The position numbers were made by a program, and so were the translations under genes. The notes beneath the pieces were generated by a model. It was given only the letters and a program-made list of their open reading frames with translations. It was not told the DNA's origin and searched no databases. A stretch of DNA of 64,000 nt from assembly GCF_000024865.1 (NCBI RefSeq), contig NC_013595.1, forward strand, positions 3,596,001 to 3,660,000, in the 5' to 3' direction. The DNA is from Streptosporangium roseum DSM 43021. GTDB lineage: Bacteria; Actinomycetota; Actinomycetes; Streptosporangiales; Streptosporangiaceae. Positions 51,063 through 64,000 of the stretch are shown one piece after another (position 1 is the stretch's first letter; each line of letters begins with the position of its first letter).

Positions 51063-53102
51063 TCAGCGCCAGGTGTCGTCGCGCGTCACGGCGCCGCCGG
51101 ACGGGGTGGTGAAGGAGCGGTTGGGGTCGCTCTCCCACGTCACCGAGCCGTCGGGGTTCTTCTTGACGTACTTGTAGGAGACCGCCGTGCCGGCCGGCAG
51201 GCTCACCGTGGCCTTCCAGACGGGGTAGCCGGCCGGCGACAGCGCCACGGCCTTGGCGGGGTCCCAGCCGCCCAGCTCCTCGACGTCGCCGACGACGAAG
51301 ACGTTCTGGCCGTAGGAGGTCGTCACGTTCGCGTTGAAGGAGGCGGCGACCTCGCCCGGGTTCACCGTCGGGGTCGGGCTGGGGCCGGGACCGTCGCCGC
51401 AGGGGCTGGTGGCGCCCGCGGTCACGACGCCGCCCTTGACCGTGCTGACGCCCCTGCCGATGGTGTAGTCGCGGTCGCCGTTGTTGTCCCAGGTGCCGGA
51501 GCCGTTGTTGAAGGCGGCCTTGAGCCCGGTGGCGGTGCCGAGGTCGACGGTCTTCTTCTTCCAGCCGGCGCAGGCGGTCTCGTCCATGGCGACGCCGGGG
51601 ACGGGGGTCCAGGTCCCGCCGGTGGGCTGGTAGTGGATGTTGGCGGCGGTCCAGGTGGTGGCGTAGTAGACGGTGGCGTCACCGGCCGGCGGGTCGGTGG
51701 GCCTGACGCCACCGGTGTGGATGGCGACCGCGCCCTTGGCGGGGACGGTCACCGAGGCGGTGCCGTTCGAGCCGACCGTCACCGAGCCGCCGCCCAGGTC
51801 GTCGGCGTAGGTCCCGGCGGGCAGGCCGGTGCTGAAGGTCCGGGTGACGGAGCCGCCCTCGTTGTTGATCGCGACCCAGCCCTTGCCGCCGCGGCTGAAG
51901 GCGATCACGTTGTTGCCGTTGTCGTACCAGTTGCCGACCGGGGTGCCCGCGACGGCCCGGTTGAAGCCGACCATCCCGCTCATCTGGCGGTGGAAGCAGG
52001 TCCACTGCCCGTTGCCGCAGTCGGCGTCGGTGACGAAGCCGCCGTTGGCCGACGGGGGGCCGCCCTCCCCGTTGTTCCAGGTGAAGCCGGAGTAGACGCG
52101 CGGCGTGCCGTACGGCCACGCCAGCATGAAGACGTTGGCCAGCTTGTAGGCGTCGCCGTACTTGTAGTTGAGGGTGGAGCCGTTGCGCTCGGTGTCGTGG
52201 TTGTCGACGAAAACCACGGCCTTGTCGCTGGGCACCGACAGGCCCCAGCTCTGGCCGAAGCTCTGCAGCCACTTGATCTGGCCGGTGAACTGCTCCTTCA
52301 TCTTGCGGCCGTACACGAACTCGTGGACGTCGCCGATCCCGGTGTAGTGGCCCGGCTTGACCGCCTCGTTCGGGCCCTCGATGACCTCCTGGTGGATGTA
52401 CGGCGAGCCCCTCAGCTTGGACTTGATCGCCGCCAGGTCGCCGGGGGCGATGTGCTTGGCGGCGTCGATGCGGAAGCCGTCCACGCCGAGGTCGGTCAGC
52501 TTGTTGAGGTAGCCGGCGATCTGGTTGCGGACGTACTCGGAGCCGGTGTTGAGGTCGGACAGGCCGACCAGCTCGCAGTTCTGCACCCGCCAGCCGTCGT
52601 TGACGTAGTCGCCGTCGTTGATCGAGCAGGTGGGGGAGTGGAAGTCCCAGGAGGAGTAGAGCCCGGGGTAGGAGTACTTGCCGAAGTCGTAGCCGCCGTA
52701 GCTCCTGCTGCCCTGGCCGGTCATGTGGTTGACGACCGCGTCGGCGTGGACCTTGACGCCCGCGTCGTGGCAGGCCCTGACCATGTTCCTGAACGCGTTC
52801 TCGTCGCCGAACTTGCTGTTCAGGGTGTAGCGGGCGGGCTGGTAGATGTCCCACCAGACCGAGCCGCCCTTGCTCATCGAGTCGCTGGGCGGGGAGACCT
52901 GGACCGCGCCGTACCCGGCGGGGCCGAGCACGTCGGTGCACTCGCGCGCGACCGAGTTCCAGTTCCAGTTCCACAGCTTGACGATCGGGCCGGGCGTGGG
53001 CGGTGCCGCCTGGGCGGGGGCGCTGAGCACCGCGGGCACCACCACGACGGCGCTTGCCAGGGCGCTCAACGCTGTGGTGACAATGACTTTGTAGGATCTC
53101 AT
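51063..53102 (-). CDS. amyA: Secreted alpha-amylase with CBM25 and CBM20
   Basis: A 679-residue exported GH13 enzyme of the classical actinomycete type. Signal peptide about 1-32; barrel about 38-390 with catalytic D213 (GVDGFRIDAAKH), E239 (IHQEVIEG) and D303 (FVDNHDTER); beta C domain about 395-465; CBM25 about 476-565; Pro-rich linker; CBM20 about 583-679 (FNANVTTSYGQNVFVVGDVEELGGWDP). It cuts starch to maltodextrins outside the cell. It lies 79 bases after the amylopullulanase. ATG 53102 lacks a strong ribosome site (AGGCCCCCC). The combination CBM25-CBM20 gives two starch-binding surfaces. Confidence 0.95.
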   Translation of the reverse strand: MRSYKVIVTTALSALASAVVVVPAVLSAPAQAAPPTPGPIVKLWNWNWNSVARECTDVLGPAGYGAVQVSPPSDSMSKGGSVWWDIYQPARYTLNSKFGDENAFRNMVRACHDAGVKVHADAVVNHMTGQGSRSYGGYDFGKYSYPGLYSSWDFHSPTCSINDGDYVNDGWRVQNCELVGLSDLNTGSEYVRNQIAGYLNKLTDLGVDGFRIDAAKHIAPGDLAAIKSKLRGSPYIHQEVIEGPNEAVKPGHYTGIGDVHEFVYGRKMKEQFTGQIKWLQSFGQSWGLSVPSDKAVVFVDNHDTERNGSTLNYKYGDAYKLANVFMLAWPYGTPRVYSGFTWNNGEGGPPSANGGFVTDADCGNGQWTCFHRQMSGMVGFNRAVAGTPVGNWYDNGNNVIAFSRGGKGWVAINNEGGSVTRTFSTGLPAGTYADDLGGGSVTVGSNGTASVTVPAKGAVAIHTGGVRPTDPPAGDATVYYATTWTAANIHYQPTGGTWTPVPGVAMDETACAGWKKKTVDLGTATGLKAAFNNGSGTWDNNGDRDYTIGRGVSTVKGGVVTAGATSPCGDGPGPSPTPTVNPGEVAASFNANVTTSYGQNVFVVGDVEELGGWDPAKAVALSPAGYPVWKATVSLPAGTAVSYKYVKKNPDGSVTWESDPNRSFTTPSGGAVTRDDTWR
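51456..51674 (-). repeat. CBM25-coding repeat, copy C
   Basis: CBM25 module of the 679-residue amylase, about 97 percent identical to copy B in the neighbouring gene. The identity ends where the module ends. Confidence 0.9.
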
Positions 53103-53140
53103 GCGGGGGGCCTCCAGGGTTGTGGACGGGTTCCCTTGAT

Positions 53141-53168
53141 CGGGCCGGGTGCTGCAACACCCGGCCCG
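53141..53168 (-). terminator. Hairpin between amylopullulanase and amyA
   Basis: CGGGCCGGGTG (53141-53151) pairs with CACCCGGCCCG (53158-53168), six-base loop, between the amylopullulanase stop and the amyA start. Likely a terminator or partial attenuator. Confidence 0.7.
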
Positions 53169-53181
53169 AGCTCTTTTCCGG

Positions 53182-59010
<5,829 letters not shown>

Positions 59011-59378
59011 CGGGGGGCCTCCGCGGAGTTGTTTCGAGGGTGTTGCCCGGAAGTTACTCACTGGACATGATCTATGCAATCCCTTGCCGAAACTTTCTGA
59101 ATTGTAATGATTTCAGGGGGTGCTGGAGGGGGCCGCGTCCCGCCCGGAGGTCACCTGGTGAGGCAGATGTGCCGTCTGAGCTGCATTTGCCGTCAGTAGC
59201 ACCGGCAATGGAGGGGTTGTCGCACCCTGTCCCCTTGGCGGAGTATGTAACAACTTTGCAGACTCTTGCAGAAACTTCTTCCAATGCGGTTCACGGCGGC
59301 GTAACGTCCGGCGTACTCCAAACCCGGCCCGGTGGCTTCCCCCGTCCGGACCGGTCCCCTGAGCTATGAGGAGAAATG
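59011..59378. promoter_or_regulatory. Divergent starch-operon control region with MalR-type repeats
   Basis: This 368-bp AT-richer gap lies between amylopullulanase and malE. CTTGCAGAAACTTCTT (59265-59280) on the malE side, preceded ten bases earlier by TTTGCAG (59255-59261), and CTTGCCGAAACTTTCT (59083-59098) on the amylopullulanase side share one pattern. TTGCAG direct repeats are typical of Streptomyces maltose and amylase operators. A TTGCCG/CGGCAA inverted repeat lies at 59187-59208. No gene is seen. Confidence 0.65.
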
Positions 59379-60674
59379 ATGCGGCGAGCCTTCTCGGCTG
59401 CGACGATCGTCGCGGCACTCGCCCTGGCGGTCTCCGCCTGTGGTGGCGGCGACAGTGGTTCGGCGGCGGCCCCCGCCCAGTCCGCCGCGGCCGACCCGTC
59501 GAAGATCAGCGGTGAGATCACCTGGTGGGACACCGTCCGGCCGGACAGTGAGGGGCCGACGTTCCAGGCGCTCATCAACGAATTCCAGGCGAAGTACCCC
59601 AATATCAAGGTCAAGTACGTCAACGTCCCCTCGGACCAGGCGCAGAACAAGTTCCAGACCGCGGCGCAGGCCGGCAGCGGGGCGCCGGACGTGATCCGCT
59701 CCGAGGTCGCCTGGACCCCCCAGTTCGCCTCCCTCGGCTACCTCCAGCCGCTGGACGGCACGCGCGCCGTGGAGAACGAGTCCGACTTCCTGCCGAGCCC
59801 GCTGAGCAGCACCAAGTACAACGGCAAGGCCTACGCGGTACCGCAGGTCACCGACACCCTGGCGCTGCTGTACAACAAGAAGCTGCTCAAGGAGGCCGGC
59901 TGGGAGAAGGCGCCCACCACGCTCGAGGAGCTGAAGAAGGCCGCGCTCGACGTCAAGGAGAAGGCCGGCGTCAGCGGCATCGCGCTCAACGTCGACGCCT
60001 ACTTCCTGCTGCCCTTCATGTACGGCGAGGGCGGTGACCTCCTCGACGTCCAGAACAAGAAGATCGCCGTCAACTCCCCGGCCAACGTCAAGGCCATGGC
60101 GGCGGTCGACGACCTGATCAAGTCCGGTGCCGCGCCCAAGCCCGCGATCCAGGACAGCTACGCCAACGCCATGACCGCCCTGAAGGACGGCAAGGCCGCG
60201 ATGATCTACAACGGCCCCTGGGCGCTGTCGGAGATCTACCAGGGCAAGGAGTTCAAGGACAAGGAGAACCTCGGCATCGCCCCCGTCCCCGCGGGGTCGG
60301 TCAAAGCAGGCGCTCCCACCGGCGGCTGGAACTACGCCATCTACGCCGGTTCCAAGAACCTCGACGCCTCCTACGAGTTCGTCCGCTTCATGAGCACCCC
60401 CGAGGCCCAGGCCAAGGTCGCCAAGGAGATCAGCCTCCTGCCGACCCGCGCCTCCGCCTACGACAACCCCGACGTCCAGGGCAACAAGGACGTCGCCACC
60501 TTCAAGCCGATCCTCGACACCGCGGTCGCGCGTCCGTGGATCCCCGAGGGCGGCCAGCTCTTCCAGCCCCTCCTTGAGGGTTACCAGTCCCTGGTCGGCG
60601 GAAAGTCCTCGCCCGAGGACCTGGTCAAGTCGGTGGACGAGAAGTACCGCGGCATCTTCAAGGACTGGAGCTGA
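59379..60674 (+). CDS. malE: Maltose/maltodextrin-binding lipoprotein
   Basis: A 431-residue CUT1 binding protein. Signal with lipobox VSAC, Cys about 21, then a Gly/Ser/Ala linker. The mature part shows MalE-like segments: ITWWDTVRPDSEGPTFQALINEFQAKYPNIKVKYVNVPSD, APDVIRSEVAWTPQFASLGYLQPLDG, YAVPQVTDTLALLYNKKLLKEAGW, MIYNGPWALSEIY. GGAG lies five bases before ATG 59379; ATG 59376 would add one Met. Three bases separate it from malF. Divergent from the amylase genes: it should collect the products they release. Confidence 0.93.
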   Translation: MRRAFSAATIVAALALAVSACGGGDSGSAAAPAQSAAADPSKISGEITWWDTVRPDSEGPTFQALINEFQAKYPNIKVKYVNVPSDQAQNKFQTAAQAGSGAPDVIRSEVAWTPQFASLGYLQPLDGTRAVENESDFLPSPLSSTKYNGKAYAVPQVTDTLALLYNKKLLKEAGWEKAPTTLEELKKAALDVKEKAGVSGIALNVDAYFLLPFMYGEGGDLLDVQNKKIAVNSPANVKAMAAVDDLIKSGAAPKPAIQDSYANAMTALKDGKAAMIYNGPWALSEIYQGKEFKDKENLGIAPVPAGSVKAGAPTGGWNYAIYAGSKNLDASYEFVRFMSTPEAQAKVAKEISLLPTRASAYDNPDVQGNKDVATFKPILDTAVARPWIPEGGQLFQPLLEGYQSLVGGKSSPEDLVKSVDEKYRGIFKDWS

Positions 60675-60677
60675 TCC

Positions 60678-61694
60678 GTGGCGACTTCCACTGGGCGTGT
60701 GACCGGCACGGCCAGGGACCGGGCCGCGGGCGCCGCTGACGGCGCCCGCGGCCGGGGCCGCCCCAAGAAGGCCGGCCCGGTCCGGCGGTCGATGTCGCAG
60801 TACTGGTACGCCTGGGCCATGGTCGCGCCGGTCGTCGTGGTCACCGCCGCGCTGATCGGCTGGCCGCTGGTCCGGGGCGTGTACCTGTCCCTGACCGACG
60901 CCACCGAGGCCACGATGGGCCGGACCATCGGCGTCAACGTGATCCCCTCGACCTATGAGTTCACCGGGCTCGGCAACTACGTCGACATCCTCACCAGCGG
61001 CCTGTTCTGGGACAAGCTGACCTGGACGATCGTGTGGACCGTCGCCTGCGTCGGGCTCCACTACGGTCTCGGTCTCGGCCTGGCCCTGCTGCTCAACCGG
61101 AAGATGCGCTTCCGCTCGGCCTACCGGCTGATGCTGATCCTGCCGTGGGCGATCCCGCCCTTCGTCGCCGCGTTCATCTGGCGCTACCTCTACAACAGCG
61201 ACTACGGCGTCATCAACGCGATGCTGAAGGCGGCGGGCCTGGGCGCGGTCGGCTGGCTCGACGACCCGACCACGGCGAAGATCGCGGTCATCGCGGTCAA
61301 CGTCTGGGTGGGCGTGCCGTTCATGATGGTGGCCATGCTCGGCGGGCTCCAGTCGATCCCCGGTGAGCTCTACGAGGCGGCCGAGGTGGACGGCGCCACG
61401 CCGTGGCAGCGCTTCCGCCACATCACCGTCCCCGGCCTGCGTACCGTCTCCAGCACCGTCGTCCTGCTGGGCACGATCTGGACGTTCAACATGTTCCCGC
61501 TGATCTTCCTGATCACCGGCGGAGGCCCGGGAAGCTCCACGGAGATCCTGGTGACCTACGCCTACCGCGAGGCCTTCACCGGCATCCGCAACTACTCGGG
61601 CTCGGCGGCATGGGGAGTGATCATCCTTCTGCTCCTCGTCGTGATGGCCCTGGTCTACCGCCGCGCGCTGCGCAAGCAAGGGGAGGTCTGGTGA
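60678..61694 (+). CDS. malF: Maltose ABC importer permease MalF
   Basis: A 338-residue CUT1 permease. Basic, Gly/Ala-rich N-terminus (1-38), six helices beginning WAMVAPVVVVTAALIGWPLV, and the EAA loop GELYEAAEVDGATPWQRFRHITVPGLR. It has no large extracellular insert, unlike the 512-residue MalF-like protein at 27536. Start GTG 60678, three bases after malE. Its stop overlaps malG as GTGA. Confidence 0.93.
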   Translation: MATSTGRVTGTARDRAAGAADGARGRGRPKKAGPVRRSMSQYWYAWAMVAPVVVVTAALIGWPLVRGVYLSLTDATEATMGRTIGVNVIPSTYEFTGLGNYVDILTSGLFWDKLTWTIVWTVACVGLHYGLGLGLALLLNRKMRFRSAYRLMLILPWAIPPFVAAFIWRYLYNSDYGVINAMLKAAGLGAVGWLDDPTTAKIAVIAVNVWVGVPFMMVAMLGGLQSIPGELYEAAEVDGATPWQRFRHITVPGLRTVSSTVVLLGTIWTFNMFPLIFLITGGGPGSSTEILVTYAYREAFTGIRNYSGSAAWGVIILLLLVVMALVYRRALRKQGEVW

Positions 61695-62569
61695 GCACCG
61701 CCACCGCAGGTCCCGCGAGGCGCCGGCGCGCCCGCAGCCGCGAGGAGCGCAGCATCGGCAGCTCGATCCTGCTGCACGGCACGCTCATCGCCGCGTCTCT
61801 CATCGCGCTGTTCCCCATCGTGTGGCTGATCCTGACCTCGCTCAAGCCGCGCGACGGCTGGCTCTCCAGCGAACTGAAGTTCTTCGACAACTCGTCGCTG
61901 GACAACTACGCCCGGGTGCTGACCGAGACGCAGTTCCCGAACTGGCTGCTCAACTCCGTGATCATCGCGGGGCTGACCACGGTCATCGGCGTGTTCCTGG
62001 CCTCGACGACCGGGTACGCGATCAGCCGCTTCCGGTTCCCGGGCTACCGCGGCGTCATGTGGATGCTGCTGATCACCCAGATGTTCCCGGTGGCGATCCT
62101 GATCGTGCCGCTCTACAACCTGATGGCGGGTCTCGGGCTGCTCAACCAGATCCCGGGCCTGGTCATCGCCTACATGACCGTGGCGGTCCCGTTCTGCGCA
62201 TGGATGATGAAGGGCTACTTCGACTCCATCCCGCGCGAGATCGACCAGGCCGGCATGATCGACGGGCTGACCCCGTTCGGCACCTTCTGGCGGGTCATCC
62301 TGCCGCTGGCCCGGCCGAGCATCGCGGTCACCGCGTTCTACTCCTTCATGACCGCCTGGGGCGAGGTCGCCTACGCCTCGGTCTTCATGACGGGGGAGGA
62401 GACGCGCACCCTCGCGGCGGGCCTGCAGCAGTTCGTCGGCCAGCACTGGTCCGACTGGGGCCTGCTGACCGCCTCGGCCGTGCTGATCGCGCTGCCCGCG
62501 GCGGTCGTCTTCCTGCTGGTCCAGCGTCACCTGGTCGCCGGGCTCACGGCCGGCGCCACCAAGTCGTAA
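61691..62569 (+). CDS. malG: Maltose ABC importer permease MalG
   Basis: A 292-residue CUT1 permease: Arg-rich N-terminus (1-22), six helices, EAA loop REIDQAGMIDGLTPFGTFWRVILPLARP and the usual HLVAGLTAGATKS end. GTG 61691 overlaps malF. The alpha-glucosidase gene follows after 49 bases. The ATPase is not encoded nearby. Confidence 0.93.
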   Translation: MSTATAGPARRRRARSREERSIGSSILLHGTLIAASLIALFPIVWLILTSLKPRDGWLSSELKFFDNSSLDNYARVLTETQFPNWLLNSVIIAGLTTVIGVFLASTTGYAISRFRFPGYRGVMWMLLITQMFPVAILIVPLYNLMAGLGLLNQIPGLVIAYMTVAVPFCAWMMKGYFDSIPREIDQAGMIDGLTPFGTFWRVILPLARPSIAVTAFYSFMTAWGEVAYASVFMTGEETRTLAAGLQQFVGQHWSDWGLLTASAVLIALPAAVVFLLVQRHLVAGLTAGATKS

Positions 62570-62618
62570 CACCATCGTGCTATCACGTCCTGACATGTCA
62601 CTTGATCGGGGGACCAAT

Positions 62619-64000
62619 ATGACCGAGCTCGTCCACGCGGACCATGCCAGCGAGACCGCCACCCGGTGGTGGCGCGACGCGGTGATCTACCAGGTCTACG
62701 TGCGCAGCTTCGCCGACGGCAACGGTGACGGGATCGGCGACCTGCTGGGCGTGCGGAGCCGGCTGCGGTATCTGGCCGATCTGGGGGTCGACGCCATCTG
62801 GCTGACCCCGTTCTACACCTCGCCGATGGCCGACTTCGGCTACGACGTGGCGGACTACCGGGACGTCGACCCCATCTTCGGGTCGCTGGGCGACGCCAGG
62901 GCCCTGATCGACGACGCGCACCGGCACGGCCTGCGGGTGATCGTCGACGTCGTGCCCAACCACACCTCCGACCGGCACGTGTGGTTCCAGCAGGCCCTGG
63001 CCGCCGGGCCCGGCAGCCCCGAGCGGGAGCGTTACATCTTCCGCCAGGGCAAGGGGGAGAACGGGGAGCTGCCCCCGAACGACTGGGAGTCGGTCTTCGG
63101 CGGCCCCGCCTGGACCAGGTTGCCCGACGGCGAGTGGTACCTGCGCCTGTTCGCCCCCGAACAGCCCGACCTGAACTGGGACAACCCCGAGGTTCACGCG
63201 GAGTTCGAGTCGGTCCTGCGCTTCTGGCTCGACCTGGGCGTGGACGGCTTCCGCGTCGACGTGGCGCACGGCATGGTCAAGGCCGACGGCCTGCCCGACG
63301 TCGGCCACCCCGACCAGGTCCGGATGATCGGTTCCGACGTGGTCCCGTTCTTCGACCAGGACGGCGTGCACGAGATCCACCGCGGCTGGCGCAGGCTGCT
63401 CGACTCCTACCCGGGCGAGAGGATCGGCGTCGCCGAGGCGTGGGCGCCGTCCCCGCAGCGGCTGGCCAACTACGTCCGCCCGGACGAGCTGCACCAGGCG
63501 TTCAACTTCCACTTCCTGAACACCCCGTGGGACGCGGCCGGGTTCCGCACGGTGATCCAGGAGTCGCTCGCCACGGCCGGACTGGTCGGCGCGCCCAGCA
63601 CCTGGGTGCTGTCCAACCACGACGTCAAGCGGCACCTGACCCGCTACGGCGGCGGCGAGATCGGCCTGCGCCGCTCCCGCGCCGCGGCCCTGCTGACGCT
63701 CTCCCTGCCCGGCTCGACCTACGTCTACCAGGGCGAGGAGCTCGGGCTGCCGGAGGTCCTCGACCTGCCGGAGGAGTTCCTGCGCGACCCGCAGCGGCTG
63801 CGCAACCCCGACGACGGCCGCGACGGCTGCCGGGTCCCCATCCCGTGGGCCGACGTCGAGCCGCACTTCGGCTTCAGCCTGCCAGGCATCGAGGAGTCAT
63901 GGCTGCCCATGCCCGCCTCCTGGGGACCGCTCAGCGTCCAGTCCCAGCTGCGCGACCCGCTCTCCACGCTGCACCTCTACCGGACGGCGCTGGAGATCAG
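62619..64000 (+). CDS. GH13 alpha-glucosidase (oligo-1,6-/maltase type), 3' end cut by window
   Basis: The first 460 residues of an intracellular GH13 enzyme. Opening WWRDAVIYQVYVRSFADGNGDGIGDLLG is the alpha-glucosidase/oligo-1,6-glucosidase signature. Catalytic D214 (GVDGFRVDVAHGMVK), E273 (GVAEAW) and D335 (LSNHDVKRH) are present; DVVPNHTSD gives region I. No signal peptide. ATG 62619 follows CGGGGGA. It is the last gene of malEFG here and corresponds in place to aglA of Streptomyces, which splits imported maltose to glucose. Confidence 0.93.
   Translation, partial: MTELVHADHASETATRWWRDAVIYQVYVRSFADGNGDGIGDLLGVRSRLRYLADLGVDAIWLTPFYTSPMADFGYDVADYRDVDPIFGSLGDARALIDDAHRHGLRVIVDVVPNHTSDRHVWFQQALAAGPGSPERERYIFRQGKGENGELPPNDWESVFGGPAWTRLPDGEWYLRLFAPEQPDLNWDNPEVHAEFESVLRFWLDLGVDGFRVDVAHGMVKADGLPDVGHPDQVRMIGSDVVPFFDQDGVHEIHRGWRRLLDSYPGERIGVAEAWAPSPQRLANYVRPDELHQAFNFHFLNTPWDAAGFRTVIQESLATAGLVGAPSTWVLSNHDVKRHLTRYGGGEIGLRRSRAAALLTLSLPGSTYVYQGEELGLPEVLDLPEEFLRDPQRLRNPDDGRDGCRVPIPWADVEPHFGFSLPGIEESWLPMPASWGPLSVQSQLRDPLSTLHLYRTALEI

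Noticed and set aside
59011..59079. TTG start of the amylopullulanase giving 23 extra residues
   Set aside because: The extension spoils the signal peptide, whereas GTG 59010 is seven bases after GGAGG and begins the hydrophobic signal.

Overview
This is a GC-rich window with GTG and TTG starts, many 4-bp stop/start overlaps and Gram-positive secretion and cell-wall genes. It fits a filamentous actinomycete; the CebR-type cellobiose operon, mutarotase, starch locus and nonulosonate cell-wall cluster suggest Streptosporangiales or Streptomycetales. The genus is inference. No tRNA, rRNA, CRISPR array, phage or transposase gene was seen.

Layout. (1) 1-8.7 kb: N-terminus of a secreted subtilase, then a minus-strand cellobiose operon read cebE-cebF-cebG-bglC-cebR, followed by an aldose 1-epimerase and an APH-fold kinase. 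Two perfect CebR palindromes precede cebE and a degenerate one sits upstream of cebR inside bglC. (2) 8.8-11.6 kb: a CHAP cell-wall hydrolase behind a c-di-AMP (ydaO-type) riboswitch, and an SDR-TetR pair with a 33-bp palindromic operator. (3) 11.6-19.4 kb: a nonulosonic-acid (sialic acid/Kdn-like) glycopolymer locus with a one-chain cytidylyltransferase-HAD phosphatase-synthase protein, a GT2, two polysialyltransferase-like proteins and a DUF6716-like glycosyltransferase, interrupted by an aldo/keto reductase. (4) 19.5-25 kb: CsbD, two alpha/beta hydrolases, and a coupled MFS transporter-GH2 glycosidase pair. (5) 25-31.7 kb: LacI regulator divergent from a maltodextrin importer with an unusually large MalF, plus an intracellular GH13 enzyme. 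(6) 31.8-37.3 kb: CPBP protein, NarL-type two-component system, proline dehydrogenase, glycolipid-binding-like protein. (7) 37.4-47.7 kb: a two-gene NRPS, A-T-C-A-T then C-A-T-TE fused to an MFS exporter, predicted to make and export a tripeptide. (8) 47.9-64 kb: a starch locus with two secreted multi-domain alpha-amylases and a 1942-residue amylopullulanase on the minus strand, divergent from a second maltose importer (malEFG) and a truncated alpha-glucosidase.

How it works together. Secreted amylases and amylopullulanase cut starch outside the cell; two separate MalEFG-type importers take up maltodextrins; cytoplasmic GH13 enzymes finish the job. The ceb operon does the same for cellobiose through the GH1 beta-glucosidase. 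None of the three ABC importers has an ATPase gene here, so a shared MsiK-type ATPase elsewhere in the genome is expected. LacI-family repressors and matching palindromes or direct repeats give each sugar system its own control.
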